Positions 55,184 through 62,792 of a stretch of 64,000 bases of DNA are shown here, piece by piece. The notes beneath the pieces are model-generated. The model made no database searches. It had not been told where the DNA came from and was given only the letters and a program-made list of their open reading frames with translations. Source of the stretch: CAVSWT01 sp963746735 (lineage in GTDB: Bacteria; Bacteroidota; Ignavibacteria; Ignavibacteriales; Ignavibacteriaceae); assembly GCA_963746735.1 (NCBI GenBank), contig CAVVCO010000024.1, positions 62,001 through 126,000 of the forward strand. Reading direction: 5' to 3'. Numbering within the stretch: the first letter of the stretch is position 1; each line of letters opens with the position of its first letter. The position numbers were made by a program, and so were the translations under genes.

Positions 55184-58102
55184 ATGGCAAAAAAACACTT
55201 TCGTAGCTCTTTATTAATTTGGGTTCTATTACTCGTTTTTTTTACGACCTTTCCCACATCGCTTAAATCTTCAAAAATAAATTACTTTGGGATTTTTATG
55301 AAAAAAAATCTTTCAAATGCCAAGAGTACTGAAAACCCACTATTTCAACTAACTAGTACCGAAGAAAATTGGGTAGAAGAAAAATTAGATCAAATGAGTA
55401 CTTATGAAAAATGTGCTCAAATGGTTATGCCCTGGGTTACCGGAGAATATTTTGCCGAAGATTCAAAAGAGTATAAAAGGATAAAACATTTAGTTGAAGA
55501 TGTGAAAGTCGGCGGATTAATTTTCTTTAAAGGAAATATTCTTAATGAAGCATCTTTAATTAATAAGATGCAAAAACTAGCTGATGTTCCTTTATTAATC
55601 TCTTCTGATTTTGAACGCGGCCTTGGTATGCGTTTAACTGATGGACTTGATTTCCCCTACAACATGGCATTGGCAGCAACCGGCAATACTCATCTTGCTT
55701 ATGAAATGGGAAAAATTGTTTCAATTGAAAGCCGTGCTTTAGGAGTTCAACAAAACTATGCCCCTGTTGCCGATGTAAATAATAATCCTTTAAATCCAAT
55801 TATTAACATACGTTCGTACTCAGAGGACAAGGATGTTGTATCCAGTTTTACTTCAGCATTTGTAAGAGGTGAATCGGAAGAAAGAGTTTTATCTACTGCA
55901 AAACATTTCCCGGGACATGGAAATACAGAAATTGATTCGCATAGCGATATGCCGAAAATAGCGGTTGACCAATATAACCTTGCTAATATTGAACTAGCAC
56001 CTTTTGCAGCTGCAATAAATGCTGGAGTAAAATCCGTAATGATTGGACACTTATATGTTCCAGCACTAGATCCCAGCGGTGTTCCGGCGACTTTATCCAA
56101 AAGAATTGTGACAGATCTTTTAAAAGATGAAATGGGTTTCAAAGGCTTAGTTGTTACAGATGCAATGAATATGAATGCAATTACAAAATATTATTCTGTA
56201 GCCGAAGCAACTGTAAAAGCAGTGAAAGCCGGGAATGATTTAATTTTAATGCCGCCTGATGAAGAGATTGCAATAAATTCTATATACGAGGCAGTAGAGA
56301 ATAATCAAATTAGCATAGATAGAATAAACGAAAGTGTAAAGAAAATTCTAACCGCAAAAAAGTGGCTTCAAATTGATAGGAATAAATTTTCTGATCTGGA
56401 TAACCTAAATAAAATTATAGGCATTGAGTCGCATATAAAGCTGGCAAAAGAAATTGCGGCTAAATCTATAACACTTGTAAAAAATGAAGAAAAAATAATT
56501 CCGGTTGATCCTGCCCAGGTTCATAGAACTGCTTGTATCTCAATCACTGAAAGTGATAATAATGAATCTGAGAAAATTTTTGAGAATGAAATTGAAAACA
56601 AGTTTACTAATCTTCAAAGGATATTTTTAACTAAAAGAAGTAAAAAGAAAGATTACCGCAGAGCATTCAATATTGCTAAAAATTCAAATTTGATTTTAAT
56701 TCCTTCTTATGTGAGAGTAAAAGCTTATGAAGGGACTGTAAGTTTGTCTGAAACAAATACCGAATTCATTAAAAAAATTCTTAAACTTAAAATACCTTCT
56801 GTTGTAATTAGTTTTGGTAACCCATATCTGCTTTCACTTTTTCCTGAAGCATCTACATACTTATGCGCTTATGGCGATGTTCCGGTTTCCCAAGAAGCTA
56901 TGGCTGAAGCAATTGTTGGTGAAAATAAAATTCAAGGACGGCTCCCTATTTCAATTCCAAATACTGATTATATAGTTGGTGACGGGATAAAAGTTGAAAG
57001 CTCAACTTTAAAATATGTTGCAGGTGGAGAAGATTTAAATTATAATTTTGCACCTGTTGAAGTTGCCGTGAATCAGGCTATTGATAATAAAATTTTTCCC
57101 GGTGGGGTTTTATTAATCGGCAAAGAAGGAAAAGTAATTTATGAGAAAGCTTTCGGTAATTTTACTTTTGAAAAATCATCAACCTTAATGTCAACAAATG
57201 CAATATTTGACCTTGGCTCTGTTTCCAGCGCTGTAAGTACAACTACTGCTGCAATGATTTTGAGTGATAAGGGAGATCTTAATTTAAATAAAAATGTAGC
57301 GGATTATTTACCTGAATTTGGAAACAATGGGAAAGAAAAAATCAAAGTAAAAAATTTGATTCAGCAAAATTCAGGATTGATTGACGAAAGAGATTATTTT
57401 GCACTTCATAAAAGCAAGGAAGAACTTCTTGATTCAATTATGAATGAAAAACTTGCCTATGACACAGAATCAAAAATAGTCTATAGTGATGTAAATATGA
57501 TTGTTCTGCAGCAAGTGGTTGAAAAAATTGCCGGTGAAAAACTTGAGGAATTGTTAAAAGAGAAAATTTTTAAGCCCTTAAAAATGTACCGCACAATGTA
57601 TAATCCTCCAAGAGAATTATATTACTATTGCCCGCCAACGAGTGATAACTTTGTCTCAAAGAAAAGAAACAAAGGCGTAGCTTACGACGGCAATACTTTT
57701 TTACTTGATGGAATTTCCGGAAGCTCAGGGCTTTTTTCAACCGCCCATGACCTTGCAATTTTTATACAGATGCTGATTCAAGATGGGGCTTACGGTGATC
57801 AACAATTTGTAAAATCTTCCACAGTAACAAAGTGGACAGGCGTACAATCTATTCTTGATTCATATGGTTTAGGATGGGAAACAAATCTAAATAAAAAATC
57901 ATCTGCCGGTGAAATGTTTTCTGAAAATTCTTTCGGACAAACAGGAAATACGGGATGTTCAATTTGGGCAGACAAAGATAAAAATGTTTTTGTGATTCTT
58001 CTTACAAACAGCATTTATTCTAATAAGAATAGCAATGATTTTGTTAATTTTGAACCTGAACTTCACAATAAAATTATTCAAACGATTTCAGAAAATTTAT
58101 AA
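55184..58102 (+). CDS. NagZ-like GH3 glycosidase fused to a degenerate serine-hydrolase domain
   Basis: 972 residues. N-terminal membrane/signal helix (LLIWVLLLVFFTTFPT). GH3 catalytic domain (about 60-400) with AKHFPGHGNTEIDSHSDMP, whose His253 matches the acid/base His of NagZ, and nucleophile Asp326 (LVVTDAMNMNAI). A GH3 C-terminal-type domain follows (to about 600), then a beta-lactamase-like domain (about 620-970). There the S-x-x-K motif reads GSVSSAV (Ser679, Ser at 682 instead of Lys) and the H-T-G box reads GQTGNTG. The second domain is thus probably not catalytic. The GH3 domain likely cleaves GlcNAc-MurNAc linkages outside the cytoplasm. Confidence 0.93.
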   Translation: MAKKHFRSSLLIWVLLLVFFTTFPTSLKSSKINYFGIFMKKNLSNAKSTENPLFQLTSTEENWVEEKLDQMSTYEKCAQMVMPWVTGEYFAEDSKEYKRIKHLVEDVKVGGLIFFKGNILNEASLINKMQKLADVPLLISSDFERGLGMRLTDGLDFPYNMALAATGNTHLAYEMGKIVSIESRALGVQQNYAPVADVNNNPLNPIINIRSYSEDKDVVSSFTSAFVRGESEERVLSTAKHFPGHGNTEIDSHSDMPKIAVDQYNLANIELAPFAAAINAGVKSVMIGHLYVPALDPSGVPATLSKRIVTDLLKDEMGFKGLVVTDAMNMNAITKYYSVAEATVKAVKAGNDLILMPPDEEIAINSIYEAVENNQISIDRINESVKKILTAKKWLQIDRNKFSDLDNLNKIIGIESHIKLAKEIAAKSITLVKNEEKIIPVDPAQVHRTACISITESDNNESEKIFENEIENKFTNLQRIFLTKRSKKKDYRRAFNIAKNSNLILIPSYVRVKAYEGTVSLSETNTEFIKKILKLKIPSVVISFGNPYLLSLFPEASTYLCAYGDVPVSQEAMAEAIVGENKIQGRLPISIPNTDYIVGDGIKVESSTLKYVAGGEDLNYNFAPVEVAVNQAIDNKIFPGGVLLIGKEGKVIYEKAFGNFTFEKSSTLMSTNAIFDLGSVSSAVSTTTAAMILSDKGDLNLNKNVADYLPEFGNNGKEKIKVKNLIQQNSGLIDERDYFALHKSKEELLDSIMNEKLAYDTESKIVYSDVNMIVLQQVVEKIAGEKLEELLKEKIFKPLKMYRTMYNPPRELYYYCPPTSDNFVSKKRNKGVAYDGNTFLLDGISGSSGLFSTAHDLAIFIQMLIQDGAYGDQQFVKSSTVTKWTGVQSILDSYGLGWETNLNKKSSAGEMFSENSFGQTGNTGCSIWADKDKNVFVILLTNSIYSNKNSNDFVNFEPELHNKIIQTISENL

Positions 58103-58110
58103 TAAATAAT

Positions 58111-58413
58111 ATGAAACATTTTGTAATCTCCATTACTTATACTGCACCAATAGAAAAAATAGAGGAAATCCGACCAAGCCACAGAAGCTTTTTACAAATT
58201 GGATATGATATAGGCTTTATTTTATGTTCCGGTCCGCGCAACCCGATGACAGGTGGAATTGTAATTGCTCGTGCTGAATCCAAAGAAGAAATAGAATTAC
58301 TATTTCAAAAAGATCCTTATCAGATAAATAAATTAGCAGACTACGAATTCATAGAGTTCAATCCAGTCAAACACCAAGAATTTTTATCCGATTGGATAAA
58401 TAAAGAAATGTGA
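58111..58413 (+). CDS. YciI family protein
   Basis: 100 residues of the YCII/ABM-like ferredoxin fold: VISITYTAPIEKIEEIRPSHRSFLQ at the N-terminus with the conserved His, then GGIVIARAESKEEIELLFQKDP. Function of the family is poorly defined; some act as dehydrochlorinases or small-molecule sensors. It begins nine bases after the GH3 gene and may be its operon partner by position alone. Confidence 0.85.
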   Translation: MKHFVISITYTAPIEKIEEIRPSHRSFLQIGYDIGFILCSGPRNPMTGGIVIARAESKEEIELLFQKDPYQINKLADYEFIEFNPVKHQEFLSDWINKEM

Positions 58414-58534
58414 TTTTACTTCATGATTATCACATTTAAACTTTCAAAAGCTGATCTTCAATTTATATAATTCTTTTTATTTGTATTTTTAATAATACAA
58501 TTATTTTAAGCAATACAATTAAATCGAAATCGTC

Positions 58535-58729
58535 ATGCCATTAAAAAAATCAAACAATAAAATGATTGCCGGCGTTTGCGGCGGTATAGCTGAGTGGCTT
58601 CACTGGGATCCAACCTTAGTTAGAATTGGTTATGTTCTGCTTTCAGTATTAAGCGCAGCATTTCCAGGTATATTGGTTTATATAATTTTATGGGCAATAA
58701 TACCTCCCGCAGATTCAAACGGTTTGTAA
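58535..58729 (+). CDS. PspC domain membrane protein
   Basis: 64 residues. The PspC signature MIAGVCGGIAEWLHWDPTLVR is followed by one membrane segment (VLLSVLSAAFPGILVYIILWAII). PspC proteins take part in phage-shock/envelope-stress responses; stand-alone short versions are common in this phylum. No other psp genes are nearby. Confidence 0.92.
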   Translation: MPLKKSNNKMIAGVCGGIAEWLHWDPTLVRIGYVLLSVLSAAFPGILVYIILWAIIPPADSNGL

Positions 58730-58782
58730 TTATCATTCAATTATTTGCTGTAAAGTTTTCCGTTGTTAAGAAAGGATGAAAT

Positions 58783-59925
58783 ATGATTTACAATAATTTT
58801 AAAAAAGCTTTTTTATTTTTTCTCCCTCTGATTGTTATAACAATTTTTATTTCATGCAACTCTAATAACGGAGTTCCTTCAAGCCAAAGTGATGTTTCCG
58901 GAATCAGCCTTCCACCCGGATTTAAAATTGATATTTATACCGATCAAGTCAAAGATGCCAGGGAAATGGCTCTAAGTGACAATGATATACTTTATGTCGG
59001 CACAAGAGGAACTGGGAAAGTCTATGCAGTAATTGACTCAAACAAGGATTACAAAGCCGATAAAGTTATCACAATTGCAAGCGGGTTGAATAGTCCGAAT
59101 GGAGTCGCTTTGCGAGATGGAAATCTATATGTAGCTGAAATAAATAAAGTTTCACGTTATGATAATATTGATGCTAACCTTGAACATGTACCCGCACCAG
59201 TTGTTGTTAACGACAGTTTTCCCAGCGATCAGCATCACGGAGCAAAGTTTATTGCATTTGGGCCGGATGGTAAACTGTATGTTCCAGTTGGTGCGCCATG
59301 CAACATTTGTAATAGAGATGACGATCCACGATATGCATCGATTATGCGTATGAATCCAGATGGAAGTGATTTGGAAATATATGCTCGCGGTATTAGAAAC
59401 ACAGTAGGATTTGATTGGCAGCCAGGAACAAATGAACTTTGGTTTACAGATAATGGAAGAGATTTGATGGGTGACGATATACCAAGCGATGAATTGAATT
59501 GTGCTCCTCAAAAAGGATTACATTTTGGTTATCCTTTTGTTCATCAAGGTGATATACTTGATCCTGAATTTGGTCAAGGAAAAAATATAAATGATTACGT
59601 AAAACCTGTTCTAAAGCTGGGGCCGCATGTCGCTTCATTAGGAATGACATTTTATACCGGGAATATGTTTCCGCCGGAATATAAAAATCAAATATTTATT
59701 GCTGAGCATGGCTCGTGGAATCGGAGCCATAAAATCGGGTACCGCGTTATGACGGTAAAGCTGGATGGAAATAAAGCTGTTGACTATGAACCTTTCGCCG
59801 AAGGCTGGTTGAAAGGCGAAAATGTTTCCGGAAGGCCTGTCGATGTTTTAGTAATGCATGATGGATCTTTATTAGTTTCCGATGATTTTAATGGTGTTAT
59901 TTACAGAATTTCTTACAATAATTAA
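58783..59925 (+). CDS. PQQ-dependent sugar/sorbosone dehydrogenase-like lipoprotein
   Basis: 380 residues with a lipoprotein signal (IFISCNSNN, Cys25). Six-bladed propeller of the GDH/sorbosone dehydrogenase (GSDH) type: LPPGFKIDIYTD at the start, DQHHGAKFIAFGPDGKLYV, RGIRNTVGFDWQPGTNELWFT, FIAEHGSWNRS, VDVLVMHDGSLLVSDDFNGVI. Family members oxidise sugars with PQQ in the periplasm, though many homologues are uncharacterised and no PQQ genes are visible. A palindromic element follows. Confidence 0.9.
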   Translation: MIYNNFKKAFLFFLPLIVITIFISCNSNNGVPSSQSDVSGISLPPGFKIDIYTDQVKDAREMALSDNDILYVGTRGTGKVYAVIDSNKDYKADKVITIASGLNSPNGVALRDGNLYVAEINKVSRYDNIDANLEHVPAPVVVNDSFPSDQHHGAKFIAFGPDGKLYVPVGAPCNICNRDDDPRYASIMRMNPDGSDLEIYARGIRNTVGFDWQPGTNELWFTDNGRDLMGDDIPSDELNCAPQKGLHFGYPFVHQGDILDPEFGQGKNINDYVKPVLKLGPHVASLGMTFYTGNMFPPEYKNQIFIAEHGSWNRSHKIGYRVMTVKLDGNKAVDYEPFAEGWLKGENVSGRPVDVLVMHDGSLLVSDDFNGVIYRISYNN

Positions 59926-59928
59926 TTT

Positions 59929-60030
59929 TGTAGGAACTTCATTTATGAAGTTCTTTATAACATTGTTAACAAAAGAAATATAGAGGAAATAACCGAATTA
60001 TTTTTGAATTTCATAAATGAAATTCTTACA
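59929..60030. repeat. Mini palindromic element with inverted ends (REP/MITE-like)
   Basis: TGTAGGAACTTCA-TTTA-TGAAGTTC (59929-59953) and GAATTTCA-TAAA-TGAAATTCTTACA (60006-60030) are each perfect 8-bp palindromes and are also inverted copies of each other, with three mismatches over 25 bases. About 52 AT-rich bases lie between. The left hairpin starts eight bases after a stop codon and is followed by TTTAT, so it may also end transcription. Confidence 0.7.
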
Positions 60031-60035
60031 CTTTT

Positions 60036-60398
60036 TTATTTCTGAATTTTTCTTTTATGATATCCTCTTTCATCATAAGGCTGAAGTTTTTCCAGCCACA
60101 TTTCTTCAAGTACTTTTAACTCCTCCTTATAATCATAGCTTAAATCTTCCTTCGGTTCCAAACGATCAATTACTTCAAAAGAAAATTTTTCTTCACCTAA
60201 TTTATTATAATCTTTTTGAAGCTCTTCATTCATAAAAGTTCCCATCTTCAATTGAAATTTAACGCTGTTTAAGTTACCCGGTAAATTTTTGCCTTTTTCA
60301 ATGAATATCTTTCCATTCACCAAATTTTTAATTTGATAAATTCCCATGGGAGTTAATGATTGTTTGTATTGTTTTTTTAACTCTTTTTTATCAAGCAT
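60036..60398 (-). CDS. GIY-YIG-like protein, probably degenerate
   Basis: 120 residues. MGIYQIKNLVNGKIFIEKGKN matches the GIY-YIG nuclease start, with GIY at 19-21 but FIE at the place of YIG. EELQKDYNKLGEEKFSFEVID and EMWLEKLQPYDERGYHKR also fit the group of short GIY-YIG proteins in this lineage. The altered second motif and the absence of a linked mobile element leave activity doubtful. Convergent with the dehydrogenase gene; the palindromic element lies between them. Confidence 0.75.
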   Translation of the reverse strand: MLDKKELKKQYKQSLTPMGIYQIKNLVNGKIFIEKGKNLPGNLNSVKFQLKMGTFMNEELQKDYNKLGEEKFSFEVIDRLEPKEDLSYDYKEELKVLEEMWLEKLQPYDERGYHKRKIQK

Positions 60399-60564
60399 AT
60401 CATTTCCTTATAAATACATATTAAATTACGAATCTTTTCTCCTATTCATGCGTCTAAATATTTCCCAATATAAAAATTATTACACTGAATTTCTGGTTTT
60501 TAAATAATCAAAAAATGTAAATATTTTATGTTTAATCATTTCTAATAATTAAAAAAGGTAAATC

Positions 60565-62607
60565 ATGTTCAAAGGAACCATATTACTCATGTTTATTTTT
60601 AGTACTTCATTTGTTTTTTTTTCGTGTTCACAAAAAAATTCGGAGGTGAAAGATAAAGGATTGGATTTAACAAACATTGACTCTACTGTGAGTCCCGCAA
60701 AAGATTTTTATGATTATGCTGTTGGTAACTGGGTAAAAAATAATAAGATACCAGATGAGTATAGCCGCTGGGGCAGCTTTGAACTTTTAGCTGAACAAAA
60801 TTACAAAGTGCTTCATAATATTTTAGATTCCGCTGCAAATAACAAAGAGGCTAAACCAAGCAGCAATATTTATAAAGTTGGAATGTTTTATTCCTTAGGA
60901 ATGGATACAGTAAAAATTGAAAAGCAAGGTTATTCTACCATAAAAGATGAACTTGATCTGGTTGATGCAGTTAAAAATAAAGACGACTTATATAAGGAAC
61001 TAGCTCATATTCATTTAAATGTTGGTGCTCCATTTTTTAATTTCGGCTCAACTCCAGATGAGAAAAATAGTGATATGACTATAACCGGTTTAGGTCAGGG
61101 CGGATTAGGTTTGCCTGATAAAGATTACTATTTGAAAAATGATGCTCACTCAAAAGAAGTAAGGCTAAAATACCATCAGCACATAACCAATATGTTTAAG
61201 CTGATTGGTTATACAGAAGCTGATGCTAAAAAGTCAGCAGACGAAATTATGAAAATTGAAACAGAACTAGCTAAAGCTTCAAGATCAAGAGTTGAATTAA
61301 GAAATCCGGAAAAGAATTATAATAAAATGAAACTTTCCGGTTTGGAAAAAGTAGCGTCTCAATTTGATTGGCCGGTTTTCTTTAAGTTAGTTAATCTGCC
61401 GGATCCCGGAGAAATTGATTGTGGTCAACCTGAATTTTTTGCAGCCGTTGGAAAAGTAGTTAGTAAAACTCCAATTGAAGATTTAAAAACTTATTTGAAA
61501 TGGAATGTATTAAGAGGATTAGCTCCCTATTTAAGCAGCGATTTTGTCAATGAAAGATTTGATTTCTATAATAAATTCTTAAACGGATCAAAAGCTATGG
61601 AACCGAGATGGAAAAGAGTTATGAAGTCAGTCAATGGTTCTTTAGGCGAAGCGCTTGGTGAAATGTACGTTAAAGAAACTTTTCCGCCGAAAGCAAAAGC
61701 TAGAGCAAAAAAGATTGTTAGTACACTTCTTGAAGCAATGAAAGAACGCATTCAAAATGTTGATTGGATGAGTGACACAACTAAACAGAAAGCACTTGAA
61801 AAGCTTTCAAAGCTTGGTGTAAAAATCGGATATCCTGATAAATGGAAAGATTATTCGAAACTTGATATTCAAAATGATTCTTATGTTCAGAATGGAATCA
61901 GAGCAGCTCATTTTGAATTTCAACGTGACCTAGCAAAAATTGGTAAGCCTGTCGATAAAACCGAGTGGCACATGACTCCACAAACTGTTAATGCTTACTA
62001 CAACCCGGTAAATAATGAGATTGTATTTCCTGCCGCCATTTTACAGCCTCCATTCTTTAATCAAAATGCAGATGACGCTGTTAACTATGGTGCTATGGGT
62101 GCTATAATCGGACATGAAATTACTCATGGGTTTGATGACCAAGGCAGACATTATGATGCTAATGGAAATCTAACTGATTGGTGGACGAAAGAAGATGCAG
62201 AAAAATTCAATAAACGTGCTGATGTTTTAGTTAAACAATTTGACAGCTACACCCCGGTTGATACAATGCATATAAATGGAAGATTAACTTTGGGAGAAAA
62301 TATTGCCGATCTTGGCGGACTCACAGTTTCATTTACAGCATTCAAAAAGACAAAAGAGTATAAAGAAAATAAAAAGATAGATGGCTTCACTCCGGCTCAA
62401 AGATTTTTCTTGTCGTGGGCCCAAGCTTGGAGAAATAATATCCGAGATAAAGATCTAATGCTAAGATTAAAAACAGATCCTCATTCTCCAAATAAACTAA
62501 GAGTTAACGGGCCATTAAGTAATTTGTCAGCATTCTGGGCAGCATTCAATGTAAAAGAAGGAGACCCGATGAGAAGGCCTGATAGCGAAGTTGTAAAAAT
62601 TTGGTAG
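60565..62607 (+). CDS. M13 family metallopeptidase (neprilysin-like) lipoprotein
   Basis: 680 residues, lipoprotein signal FVFFSCSQKN (Cys21). The zinc site is HEITHGFDDQGRHYD (HExxH) with the third ligand in ENIADLGGLTVSF; NAYYNPVNNEIVFPAAILQPPFF is the conserved substrate-binding segment and the C-terminus KIW resembles the family's conserved end. Secreted zinc oligopeptidase at the outer or periplasmic face. Monocistronic: its own terminator follows. Confidence 0.96.
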   Translation: MFKGTILLMFIFSTSFVFFSCSQKNSEVKDKGLDLTNIDSTVSPAKDFYDYAVGNWVKNNKIPDEYSRWGSFELLAEQNYKVLHNILDSAANNKEAKPSSNIYKVGMFYSLGMDTVKIEKQGYSTIKDELDLVDAVKNKDDLYKELAHIHLNVGAPFFNFGSTPDEKNSDMTITGLGQGGLGLPDKDYYLKNDAHSKEVRLKYHQHITNMFKLIGYTEADAKKSADEIMKIETELAKASRSRVELRNPEKNYNKMKLSGLEKVASQFDWPVFFKLVNLPDPGEIDCGQPEFFAAVGKVVSKTPIEDLKTYLKWNVLRGLAPYLSSDFVNERFDFYNKFLNGSKAMEPRWKRVMKSVNGSLGEALGEMYVKETFPPKAKARAKKIVSTLLEAMKERIQNVDWMSDTTKQKALEKLSKLGVKIGYPDKWKDYSKLDIQNDSYVQNGIRAAHFEFQRDLAKIGKPVDKTEWHMTPQTVNAYYNPVNNEIVFPAAILQPPFFNQNADDAVNYGAMGAIIGHEITHGFDDQGRHYDANGNLTDWWTKEDAEKFNKRADVLVKQFDSYTPVDTMHINGRLTLGENIADLGGLTVSFTAFKKTKEYKENKKIDGFTPAQRFFLSWAQAWRNNIRDKDLMLRLKTDPHSPNKLRVNGPLSNLSAFWAAFNVKEGDPMRRPDSEVVKIW

Positions 62608-62628
62608 TGAAAATTTAACTCTAGGATT

Positions 62629-62662
62629 AAAAGCCTCCGAATTCATTTTCGGAGGCTTTTTT
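62629..62662 (+). terminator. Intrinsic terminator after the M13 peptidase gene
   Basis: AAAAGCCTCCGAA and TTCGGAGGCTTTT form a 13-bp stem with a six-base loop, followed by further T residues. Confidence 0.95.
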
Positions 62663-62751
62663 GTTAGAGATATGTTTCTATTAAAAAAACAGTTTCGTCA
62701 CATCAAACGTCCTATTTATTACCAGCACTGAACATTACATAAATATTTTAT

Positions 62752-62770
62752 AGTTTAGTACTACTAAACT
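62752..62770. promoter_or_regulatory. Palindromic operator candidate upstream of cydA
   Basis: AGTTTAGT-ACT-ACTAAACT, perfect 8-bp arms, centred 32 bases before the cydA start codon. Its place and symmetry suit a dimeric regulator, for example one responding to oxygen or redox state; the regulator is not identified. Confidence 0.5.
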
Positions 62771-62792
62771 TTTGAATTTATTAATAATATTT

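Noticed and set aside
55756..56142. 128-codon minus-strand frame inside the GH3 gene
   Set aside because: Lies wholly within the conserved GH3 catalytic domain on the opposite strand.
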